In this document: piece by piece, positions 1-18,510 of the stretch | How positions within the stretch are numbered: the first letter of the stretch is position 1 | Layout: each line of letters opens with the position of its first letter | Origin: Antennarius striatus | Taxonomy: Eukaryota > Chordata > Actinopteri > Lophiiformes > Antennariidae | DNA: 64,000 nucleotides | Assembly: GCF_040054535.1 (NCBI RefSeq) | Contig: NC_090780.1 | Coordinates: forward strand, 11,994,501 to 12,058,500 | Reading direction: 5' to 3' | Notes under the pieces: model-generated | Told to the model about the DNA's origin: nothing | What the model saw: only the letters and a program-made list of their open reading frames with translations | Databases searched by the model: none | Program-made: the position numbers and the translations under genes

Positions 1-243
1 TGCAGGCCTTTCTTCTTAAAAGGTATAAAAGGTGAGGAGTTTCAGTCTCAGGGTAGAAAGAAAAAGAAGAGAGAGAAAGATAGGAAGATAGAGAGAGTCA
101 GCTGCGGGTTACATACGGACGCCCAGCCTGGTTGAAGCTACTCTGCCTGGGTTGTAGGCTCTCCTTCCCTGTGTCAAGGTAAGAGGCCAAGCATATTTGG
201 AATGCCACCATATATTGCCTTAGCTCCACCAACTATTTGTTTG

Positions 244-680
244 TTTCTGTGCTCTGTGGGGAATTAAACTACAAGTTTATTCTAGCATCATAGAATTGTT
301 TCTGTGCTCTGTGGGGAATTAAACTACAAGTTTATTCTAGCATCATAGAATCGTTTCTGTGCTCTGTGGGGAATTAAACTACAAGTTTATTCTAGCATCA
401 TAGAATTGTTTCTGTGCTCTGTGGGGAATTAAACTACAAGTTTATTCTAGCATCATAGAATTGTTTCTGTGCTCTGTGGGGAATTAAACTACAAGTTTAT
501 TCTAGCATCATAGAATTGTTTGTTTGCATTGCTGTGCGCTGCGGGGACTAAACGACACATTTGGTCTAGCATCATAGAGGCTTTTGACTTATTGTTTGTT
601 TGTTGTTTGTACTTATTGTTTCTTAATATCTCTATTCTCTGCGTGTAATAAATCACACATTTATTATAGCCCTATAGGAG
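244..680. repeat. 55-bp minisatellite
   Basis: A tandem array with a 55-base period. The core GCTCTGTGGGGAATTAAAC starts at 251, 306, 361, 416 and 471, giving five nearly identical copies. Two decayed copies follow near 535 and 631 (GCGCTGCGGGGACTAAAC; CTCTGCGTGTAATAAATC). The gradient from identical to diverged units suggests recent expansion of the left part of an older array. No gene is visible around it. Confidence 0.93.
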
Positions 681-769
681 TGGTTTGATTCATTGTGTGA
701 GTGAGTTTTCTGTGTACCCACCTCCTACGAACCTCTTTATTCAAGTTTTTCACAAAACACAGCACAATG

Positions 770-1200
770 GCATTTTTAAGACCAATTAAGTTTAAAGTGG
801 GTTATTTCCGACGCCAAATAGTTAGGAAATACTGAGATCAGTCAGTCAGTCAAACTTTATTAATAGAATTGTTAAAAGTTCTTTATGTTTTGCTACGTAA
901 TCACTGGTGCTCCTACAGTCTGCTCTACCGTCTGAGAGCAGCTCAGTCAGAGCCGGGACTTCGGTGATGCCCCTTGACTACCGTTGTTAGTGGGCGTGGG
1001 CCCGAGTGCCTTGTGAGGGGGCTCCTCTGGTGGTGGAGGGCGGCATGACTGGTAGCCAGATGCCAGCTTTTTTTCAGCGATCATGTTTTTAACCAATATT
1101 AATATGAATATTAATCCATATATAAGACGCACCGGATTATAAGGCGCACTACGGGTCTATGACAAAATTTTAGGTGCGCCTTATAGTGCGGAAAATACGG
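770..1200. repeat. Interspersed repeat with ATAAGGCGCAC-type end
   Basis: The segment ends in a self-complementary stretch (TATAAGACGCACCGGATTATAAGGCGCAC, then GTGCGCCTTATAGTGCGG) near 1120-1190. Its left part (TTAAGTTTAAAGTGG, GGAAATACTGAG) recurs at 41240-41320, and its right part at 41790-41890. A shorter match lies at 39208-39255. This is a dispersed, probably non-autonomous DNA element; I cannot name the family. Confidence 0.6.
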
Positions 1201-1414
1201 TAATAGTTTTTTTAAATAGAAATCATGGCCTGGTTGTGTGGGGCATTGTAAGTGAGGAGAATGCTGCAATCAACATATTCCTGCAATTACTACAGAGGTA
1301 CACTATTTTATATAGCAGTAAATAGAGTATGCTGTGTACAGCATAGTTATGATCCAATTAGTTATGTATAGCCCAGTGTGATATATAAATGAAGGATTTA
1401 CTGTGAGTACTCAC

Positions 1415-8719
<7,305 letters not shown>

Positions 8720-11074
8720 TTTCTTTTCTGCCTCTTCCCTCTGATGACTGCTGCCGGAGACCAGCAAATATGAAAAATGTACATAGTTTATATCAAATAA
8801 CAAAAATAGAGATCGACCATAACAAAACAAGATCCTGAATGTATATGAAAACAAATCAGAAATGAACATTTATGGTAATAGAAAGAATAAACATTTACAA
8901 TTTAAGAACAGCTATACACAAGTTAAAAAAATAAATTAAGTAAATCTTAATGTATCCCACCCAGTTAAAATCAATTTTACTCCTAATGCTCTTTAATCCT
9001 TTTCCAGACTTCAGGAATGCAAAGAGGAGAAAACTGGTGGGAGGGATCCGCTGAATAAAGCTGTAGACACACCAGGCCCTGCAATGGCAGAGCGATCAGC
9101 TTCTTCTGCTTTTCCTGGGTCACATGGGTTGCTGAAGCCTCTCCTGACTGACTTACGGACAAGAGGAAAAGGACACTCCAAGTGGCAGAGATTATATTTT
9201 CTGCAGTTCCAAACGTTATAGGGCCATGTGATTTGATACAGTTTCTTTAATTTTGATCTATAATCTTTACTACTTTAACAGACAATTATTTACACTAAAT
9301 TTGTCTCTTCTGAATAAATTGAAGCTCTAAAGAAAGATTGATCAGGACTCCTGTTGCTTTGCATACTTTCAGTTATTATCATTGGCCCTGAAAATGTCTC
9401 ACACCATAAAGGCATAGCTTGCATATTTGTTATTTTGCAATTATTTTCTGGGCATACCATAGTATCAACTGACACAATTGAAACTTTACTTTTTGTAACT
9501 CCTTCTATCCTCCTTTATGGCAATGAAAACAAAGAGCATTTGATTGGTTTTTAAAGTCAGAAACAACTCCAATAATTAAAATACTAAGAACAATTTAATT
9601 ATAATTTATAAAAGAAAAGCACATCTTTCAGTCTTCTGCATGTACCAGCTTGCTTGTTTTTATATTTGTTTTTCTGTATTAGACCGATTTTGTTTGTTTG
9701 TCTTTGGTCATTTTTGTCTATGCTTCTTCTTTATATGCTTTTAATAACATACAACTTAAAAGCATTCGTAGATACCAACAACCACTTGCCACATCCAACT
9801 ACCCTAGTTCCCCTTTCTGCACAGCCGTGCAGTGCTGCTTCATACGTGCATCTCCAAACATTCATCTTCCCCAGTTCTTTCTTGTAAATGTCTCTGTGAC
9901 CACCTCAACACGTCAGGCTTTGTGCCCCTTTGGACACTTTACTGTTTATCATGGATGATAAAGTAAAGGCTAGTGCTAGTGGTATTGGCAAAATATATGT
10001 ACGTATTTTAACAATGTTTTAATTCTAATTTATTGTACGGTAACATGATATAATGTGCTTTTAATGTTTTTCACTCTTCCAATATTTGCAGCGGACAGAT
10101 GTTAAGTAAAATAGTAAAGTTGATTTTTATTTTTCTAATTTTTATTTTTTAAAAACCAACGTATAATTGAGAACATCCATCCATCCATTTTCTGCTGCTG
10201 TATCCGCCGTAGCAGGTCACGGGAGCTCAAAATTACTTAAGCCGAGGTATGCCAATATTTTATTTCATTTATATGTTATTTTCATGTCAAGCAATTGTTT
10301 TTAGTAAGTCTTAGGGAATACCACTTTCTAATTGTAAGTAGTAATGACACTTAAATGACCTCAAATGGCGACTAAGGATTGAAATTTTTATAAACGAGTA
10401 CTTGCCAACAATTCAGCTTTTTTAATAGTCTCTATATTTGCTTTTTTGCTCACTTGTTTATTCGAATACACTTTAAATGCCAAATAAATTTCATGCAAAT
10501 TGCAATACACATAGTTTTAATTACACAATAAATTATTTTAATTTCTTACCTTTCAAATGAAACCACTATATGGCTGAGATATGCAATTATTTCGAGATAG
10601 GGCATAGGCTGGAGACACAAACAATGCTTACCATGGACCAGAAACCCAAGAAACCTAACCGCTCCCAGAGGAAAACAAAATGATTCTATAAAGAAACACT
10701 ACATGAACACTCGAGTCAAACTGTTTTAAAAATTTATATTCAACAAAAGAAAAATATTGAAGTGAAACTTTTATTAAATAGCCATTACCTATAAACATAT
10801 ATGCATTTTATTATACAGATATTGATTAATTCTACCATGAATGGTGTGACAACTTTACTATCACAACTGCAGTTAAATGCTAACATCAGACATTAAATTG
10901 AAATATTATTTGAGAAAAATTGGTCATTGTTCTCACATTGACGCAACAGTAATAAAAATTGAGGAGTCGGACAGACCTTCTTTGTTCCACATTTTTGTAT
11001 TGTCCTCCAGAAGATGTTCATTGGTCATTACACATGTCACAAATTAGTACACACCAATTGTTCCCATCCCCGAG

Positions 11075-11321
11075 ACATCCCAGCCTATCCCAGCTGGAAT
11101 AGGGCGTGAGGCAGGGGACACTCTGGGCACGACGCCAGTGTGCTGCGGAGCGACACACTAAGTCAGACATCCAAGCACACACACATTCACTCTTATAGGC
11201 AATTTGGGACCGGCCAATTAACCTGAAGCGCATGCTTTTGGAGGTGGAAGGAAGCCGGAGAGCCCGGAGAGAACCCACGTAGACACGGGGAGAACATGCA
11301 AATTCACCACCGTGCCGCCTT
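11075..11321 (-). repeat. Fish SINE-like repeat, reverse copy
   Basis: Read on the minus strand this matches the copies at 31558, 53200 and 57386: GGCGGCACGGTGG start, CGTGTCTACGTGGGTTCTCTCCGGG, AAAAGCATGCGCTTCAGGTTAATT, and AGGCTGGGATG near the end. The tRNA-like B-box part is deleted. Confidence 0.75.
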
Positions 11322-11639
11322 TATTGATCCCAAGATCGGAAATTTACAATCATAAATTTCATTAGGAATTTGTATAATTACAATGTGTGCGAATTTGTTC
11401 GTTACCATTCAGATGACAAATGGACACCTAAGCCGTATGGCTAATGTCCTTTCAAAGAATGATTCAAAGAAGAAGTATGGTGTGGCTAAGCTTTTCTCTA
11501 AGGGACAAGACGAGAATGCCACAAATTAACAACTTATGCAACAAACCAGACCAGCAGGAAGCATGACTTCTCCCAGAAGAGATATTGACTTTTACATCAC
11601 CAAGTGTAATTTGGATGTACAGTATGTATGTCATGTGAC

Positions 11640-11938
11640 TTCCTTTTTTGTTGTTGGGTCGCTATTAGGATGATTAGTATTTATCTTTGACTCATCACCT
11701 TCACACAACATATACAATTAAAGTGGAAAGGCCAAAGATTTGCCCACAAAAACACAAATCATGAAAAACAGAAATGCATAATGCTTGTACTCACTGTGTA
11801 TCTGCTACAGTGTTATTGCTTGGGTCCCAGAGCTCATAGCTGGATCCTGCTGCAAATTTCAAACCTGGCACTGCTAGCATGTTTGCCATCTGTCTTATCA
11901 GTAGAGGATCATTCTGTACGTGTCCTTACCTGTCATTT
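11640..11938. repeat. Roughly 300-bp repeat, copy 1
   Basis: The block from TGACTTCCTTTTTTGTTG to CCTTACCTGTC recurs almost unchanged at 14140-14990, where it is split by another insertion. It is not protein-coding. The family is unknown to me. Confidence 0.8.
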
Positions 11939-12529
11939 TAACTCTTTCCCCCCTGACAGTTATCTTGGAGTGCTGCCCTATACGTGATCAAAACTTACAT
12001 AACTTACAAAACATTCATAACTTTCATAATAATGAAAAGTAACTTTCCAAATTTTATATTTAAGGGCTCTCAAACAGTTATTTAAATATTTTGGGGGACA
12101 TGTTTCAAAGGTTTTCTTGAAAAATTATTTAAAGAAATACATCCTTCTTTGAATTAATTCAAAGTAGAAGTTGATAAGTGTTTTGACTCTGTTTTCTTTT
12201 CTTGTAAGTGCGATGTGGGCTTTTTACGTTCGGAGTTTGTCAAATTTCCACTTTCACCTACATGTAATGAGTTTTTATGAGATAAGGTTACAATCTACCT
12301 ATAACCAGGCAGCTCTAACCTGACCGCATTCTTTTTACATCTCTACTGTTTTGCACAATGTTTTTTTCATGGTAGTCTGACTGGATTGTTTTTTGTTTCC
12401 GTTATCAGTGGCTTTGTATCAATTCATGATGTCGTCATGACCCCATTCTTTTAATATCTATTATCATACATCACTTTGTTTTTTATACATTTTTCCTTTT
12501 CTCTGTGATATCTCATGTTTGCATTCAAG

Positions 12530-12591
12530 AAAAATAAGATTTCTTTGAGAACAAGGAGATAAATCCTTGTTCTCAAAGAAATCTTATTTTT
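12530..12591. repeat. Perfect palindrome, 28-bp arms, 6-nt loop
   Basis: AAAAATAAGATTTCTTTGAG... at 12530-12557 is exactly complementary to 12564-12591, with loop GATAAA. The arms have no mismatch. It lies in the intergenic region before PATZ1. Confidence 0.95.
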
Positions 12592-14053
12592 AAGTCTCTC
12601 ATTTTCTTTATGATGTAAGAACAACTCTTCTTTACAGCCTGCTGTTTCTACATTACAGTGGAAGATTGTCAGATTCTTAACTACCTTTCCAGTAGTTAAG
12701 AATGGATCATCACCACAATCATGTAACTATTGCTTGAATAGTGTATGGACCATCTGTCCATTTACTAAACACTTTTTTCTCATTCTAGGTTCATCACCTG
12801 ACTTTGTCTCTTCTGTTCCCATGTGAACTGAATATAAACAGGACACAAATGGTAGTTTTGCCCTGGGATTATAGTGATGTATTTCTGAAAATTTTAAATA
12901 TCCATAAAGAAATTTTGGCAGTCTTTCAGGAGACTACATTCAATGACTATTATTTATCATAGATATAAAGGCACCATCTTTCAGAAAGAAAGCATTGAGT
13001 ATCGTGACACTTTCATCCACATTTTTCAGTTCTTGACAAGCATCGATCAATATTGCAGCAGTTTTGAAACTCCTCACACAGTCTGCATTACCAACATGCA
13101 TCTCAATCGAGCAGTTCATGTCATCTGCAAAACTGACATTAATAAATACATGTCACAAAATAAGCTCAATCTTTCACAAAACTGGAAACAAATCTCAGTC
13201 AGGAAGTAAATACTGTCATTGACACCAAACTACATAAAAACAGTTATAGAGAGGATTACAGACAATAAGACAGCCTGATCTTAATTAGTCTGCTATTGCC
13301 TGAGTAAAGTACTGTTTGGTTTTGACAGGTCCTGATCATACCCATCTATTTCCATTGACTTTTATCATATGCAAGTTCAGCCATCTGGTTTCCGTGGCTA
13401 TAATGAGTACATTGTTGTCCAAAAAAGAAAGGTCCTTGTCCATTAGGGGAAGATGGACTGTTGAGTTCTGCTCCAAAGAGGTTGATCTCCTGTGTTGTAC
13501 CATCCACTAACCTGATAGAGCATCTACAGCATGTCACTGCAACCCTCGAGGGACTTCAGCCTCTTCAGGAAAAAGAGGCAGCTCTTCTAGCACACCGCTT
13601 CTGATTTTGCAGACCGTAGGTTTCTCATCCAACATCACCCCAAAGGGCTTCAATGTGTGCATTTTTAGTGACCTCCCCATCCATGGAGACTGACTGACTG
13701 ACTGATCTCCCGAAGTCTACAAATAATTCAGGAGTAGGCAGTTTTTGTTGCTTCAATCTGTGAGAGTCTCAACAAGATCCCTGAACTTCCCTTCCTACCC
13801 ACATAAACTACAACAGCAGTGTCATCAAAGTATATATTTCTGTATGTGGCAGAATAATATAGTAATAGATATTATCAAATGGATAAAATGGGTTAGTGAA
13901 TTATGTGGAATTCAAGCATGAAACTATAAATGAATAATTTGGTAAAATCATTTTACACGTTAGAATGTTTTGAACGATATCTGAAACAGGACTGCGGAAT
14001 AAATATGTGAACATGGAAAATAAAACTATATGGAAGTATTTTTCATTAGTTTA

Positions 14054-15066
14054 CAGTATACTACTACATGTAGATACTAATGACGGCATTACTACAACAT
14101 AAGCAGGTTATCATTTTGACAAACAACAAAACCTGACTTCTTTTTTTGTTGTGGGGTCGCTATTAGGATGATTAGTATTTATCTGTGATTCATCACCTTC
14201 ACCCAACATATAGACTTAAAGTGGAAATGCCAAAGATTGGCCCACAAAAACACAAATCATGAAAAACAGAAATGCATAATGCTCAATGCACATACATAAT
14301 GCACAACGGTCCTGTTTCACCATCCACTAGGGGAGAGCTGGTTTTGCCTCATTTGGTTCTGCTGTGGTTTTGGGGTTTTGGCAGAGTAATCTTAAACTAT
14401 AACTTTTTTGAGATCAATGACTTAGGCACTGTCTGGTCTGTCCTCAGAGTGGTGGATCCTCGGCAATCGGTGACCTCTGTGTGCTTCATCGGCTGGTGGT
14501 GACTCGCTCTACTGGATGGATCTTTGTCATACATTTATTATTGTTGTTGTCATTGTTATTATTATTGTGTTGTTAATCTGTACATGCGATATCTATTACT
14601 TCGTCTGTCCACTCCTGGAAGGGGGGTCCCTCCTCTGCAGTCTTCCTGAGATCTCTCCCATCCATTTTTTCCCCTGTTAAAAGGGTTTTGGGGGGAGTTG
14701 TTCCTTATCCAATGTGAGGGTCGTACTGCTCACAGTGCACAAAGGTCAGAGGGATATCGTCCATGTGCACACTGTAAAGCCCTTTGAGACATTGTTTCTG
14801 AATCTGGGCTATATAAAAATAAATAAACTTGAAACTTGCTTGTACTCACTGTGTATCTGCTACAGTGTCATTGCTTGGGTCCCAGAGCTCATAGCTGGAT
14901 CCTGCTGCAAATTTCAAACCTGGCACTGCTAGCATGTTCGTCACCTGTCTTATCAGTAGAGGATCATTCTGTACGTGTCCTTACCTGTCAGTATACTACT
15001 ACATGTAGATACTAATGACGACATTACTACAAAATGAGCAGGTTATCATTTTGACAAACAACAAAA
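14054..15066. repeat. Nested repeat composite flanked by a long direct repeat
   Basis: A direct repeat of about 80 bases (GTATACTACTACATGTAGAT ... ACAAACAACAAAACCTGA) lies at about 14058-14137 and 14992-15070. Between them sits the second copy of the 11640 repeat, cut into two at about 14280 and 14838. The interrupting piece of about 550 bases ends in TGTAAAGCCCTTTGAGAC ... TATATAAAAATAAATAAAC, an L2/SINE-type 3' tail. So one retroelement landed inside another repeat, and the surrounding segment was duplicated. Confidence 0.75.
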
Positions 15067-15499
15067 CCTGATTTAAAACATTTGGATAAAGCAACAAAAT
15101 CAGTTTTGCTAAATACTGCATAAATGCATGGAAGACATGGCTTCATAATAGTACTAGACCTTTCAGCAGCAAAAAAAGCATGACTTCAGTTTGCTTTGAA
15201 TCTACAAATTCACTCCACAAGAATTAAATATCTTGGTTCAAGTTTCCATAAGCAGTACAGAAATAAGTATGGAGTCATAACGTATTTAAGCGATCAGCTG
15301 AATGGCATTAACATATTTTAAACAACTAACAATTCGTGTAACCTACAGCATTACTAGTTTGTCTGCAGCCTGCCTTTCCCAACATCGTGGGTATAGCGCC
15401 CTCTACTGTTGAAGCTGTATGACTCCATCATAATGTGAGGGTATATACAGGTATGTGGATATGCATTGTCCTCCTTGTATCTCAGTCCAAGCCTTATGT

Positions 15500-18400
15500 C
15501 TATCATTAATACGAGCAAAGAAAAGTTAGGATTTCTGTCAATTTCTATTTATTAGATGCTCACCTCTGTACCAACAAGAGAGATGAGACTCAAGAACAGA
15601 GTACAAAAACAAATATTTATATAAAAGTATGCTTATATTGAAACATGTCCAAAGATGTTATAACAAAACAAGTTGCTCACATGTTTTAAATCTTGTTGAG
15701 CATGATGATAAAATACCAAGTTAACATAACACATTTCTGTGGTTTTATACAAAAGTGTCAATGCAAGTCACTCTGTACAAATCTTAACCTGTAGAAAAAA
15801 GAACCTTTTTTAATCCACTGCTGTGCACAATCAGTAACTGGAAGGCACTTTTATACTTCAGTACCAACTTGAAAACAAAAATATACATCCCTGTTAAAGA
15901 AATAACACTTTAACAAAGGAACTAACTTTTCTTAAAGTGTTCCACTTGTTTTCAAATAATGGGTAACAAAACCACATTATCATTTCAATGAGTAAATACG
16001 AGTGCAGAGTGGATCAAGAAAGGACAAAAGACTTGGTTAAATACACAAGTTGTGCAGCTGGCAGTATGAGGGCTACCAGAGCAGATAGACATTATGGCAA
16101 ACAGTGAAACTAGTCCTGCCACCAACCAGTGATCGACATTCAGCTCACCTCACACGCCAGAACACGCAGTTTACACTTTCAATGAAGTGGCCATAACTTA
16201 ACACCGCTCCAGTTGATAGACAAAAAACTATATACAGCACCTCTATTGACAAACACTGATCATATTGGTTGGTTCATATATTTTTATATGTATGTGTATA
16301 TATATATTATATATATATATATATATAGGCATACACATAAGGGGTATGTGAATGCTATGTACACTTATTACAATCACAAAGAAACCATAAATAATACAGG
16401 AATGTATTGAATTTAATGGACTAAATTACTCACAAATAAACAAGAAGCAGAGAACAGTCTTATGCACATGTAGAGGCACACATACTCAGAGAAGCAAACC
16501 GACACATACAAACCTTCACTGTTGGACTGAATTTGCATTAGTATAATTTTTCATGTTTTACACTCCAAGAATAAACACTGACCTTTGAGAAAATTATTAA
16601 TCAAATGGTATGTGACTGATGTGAAGGTGATGCCAGAAGATGCGATTCCTTTTAATACAGATCTCGCTCTTCTTCATGATTAATGTATTGCCACTTTATT
16701 GTACACCTTTCTGACAGAACTGAAACCAAACTCAGACATATTTAAAAGGAACTGATTTTACACAATGTTTACTTGAATTAAATTGTTTTTTAAGATGCCA
16801 AACTATGCATATATTATTCAACATTGGACATGCAATTACTTTTCAAATAAAAATAATACAAAGTGGAAAAATGGATCTGAAGGGTTTCTCAGATCCACCA
16901 ACCTACGAAAGAGAATTTACTAAAGTGATGTGATGTGTCTTCAGATTCTACACTTTAAATTAAACACTTAATAATGGATGGATGGCTTGTTTCTTGACCT
17001 AATAACCATAAGTATAAACATCAGACATCATCTACAAATGGCACAAGCTGCAAACAGGAAGTGTATGAGCAAAGCAAAGTGAAAAAGAGTCAAAATGAGC
17101 CCAAGCATAAGACCATGTAAAGGTTGCATGACATTTCATCAGTCCAGTACTTCATGAATCAGAATGTAGCTCCCTTGTTAAACACATAAACGGACATCTC
17201 CATTTAATATAATTTAGGGTGGATATTGATAAAATTAACAACTTTTTTGTTTGAAAAAGGTACACAAACAAGTGGATGAATAATAAAATATAATCTACAT
17301 TTCTCAAAATATATAATGAAAATATACCTGATCTTGGTCCCTATTTAATGTATAGAGCTAATTTAATACAATTGTTAATGGGGAGGGGTGTAATTCCTAA
17401 CAAGCTCAAGGTACTTTTCCACACTGATTTTATATGCTTCATTTAAATGCCAACAATAACAAAATGCCATCAAAATAATCAGGATTTCAGCTATTTTCAA
17501 TATGTTTTTTAATAAATTATCAAATAAAAACAATAAATAAATAATTGGAACAAAATGGTAACATCCAAGTGAGCTGTCAGTAGATCTTCATTTAGGGAAC
17601 ATTCAATCGCAGCAGTGCACTAGCTCCAGGGTTCGCAGAGGCTTTGTTCAAATAATAGAAAACGGGAGCATTCAATAAAAAAATAAAAAATCAACTAGTA
17701 CCTGTGGGCAAGTTTTGAATTAGCACTGGGGGTTGGCTTTTTTTTTTTAATTTCAAGTGATTTTAAAGCAAATTGCTTTTGAGAAACATTAATTTCTGCT
17801 AATGATGGTTTGTGTTGCTGTTTTAGATGATGTTTATGTGGTGACGGCTGTATGTTTTAACAATAACAATTTTAAAAGTGCTTCATAACTGTAATCCTGG
17901 AGATGGTAATTAATATAGTTATCAATAACCCCCGGAGGCCAGACACTTGCTTTAGGATGACAATAAAATTTCTTTAAAATAAATGACATGTAATTTGCCT
18001 CGGGCTTGTTAGGAATATTTCTTGGAATATAAACTTTTCATAGGAAAACTGCTGTCAAAATTAAGGCCAATTCAAATCCCTGCCCTTAATTTAAAAAAAA
18101 AAGACACACAAATTAAATTAACAACTCACTTACAAAGCAATTACTTGTTTTACATTGTACTAAAGAAACATTTGTGTAGCTAAGAAAGCTAAATAACATA
18201 TAAAGCCAAAAGCAAATAAAAACATAACTTCAACAAATGTACATAAAATACATGATATAAAACCTTCATGTCTTTCTTTATAAAGAAAACTTTAAATTGA
18301 AAACACCATACACACATTTCATACTCTGACAAAGTAGAAAAAGTAAGAACTGTATGGAACTCTGTTACAGAAATATCATATACACATTAACCAACGTCAG

Positions 18401-18510
18401 ACAGAAAATGTAGTCTTGAGGCAAACTCCTTCCAAATTCAGAGCATCTTCTGTGGGTAACCCAGCTTTGTCCAAAGAATAAGAGGCATTGCAAGAATTTA
18501 AGCAAATTGT
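15500..18510 (-). other. Probable PATZ1 3' UTR and downstream DNA
   Basis: Three kilobases after the PATZ1 stop codon hold no coding exon. The sequence is AT-rich and looks free of large repeats apart from a (TA)n run at 16300-16328. Several TTTATT motifs, which read AATAAA on the minus strand, occur, so I cannot choose a poly(A) site. Its extent as UTR is inference. Confidence 0.4.

Larger units (their letters stand above)
8720..15500. other. Intergenic region between SLC2A11-like and PATZ1
   Basis: No coding exon could be supported here on either strand; open frames are short and without family resemblance. It holds SINE pieces (reverse copy at 11075-11321, tails near 8310 and 11315), a CATC-rich fragment near 10176-10240, a long palindrome at 12530 and a duplicated repeat cluster at 11640-15066. 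The rest is AT-rich DNA with nothing recognisable. Confidence 0.6.

Noticed and set aside
12530-12591. MicroRNA precursor from the 28-bp palindrome
   Set aside because: Arms are perfectly paired with a 6-nt loop, unlike typical animal precursors with bulges and larger loops, and no transcript context is visible.
13540-13860. Possible remnant of a coding exon on the minus strand (open text with FDDTAVVVYVG)
   Set aside because: No splice sites, no neighbouring exons and no recognisable family; it may be an old repeat, so no gene was called.
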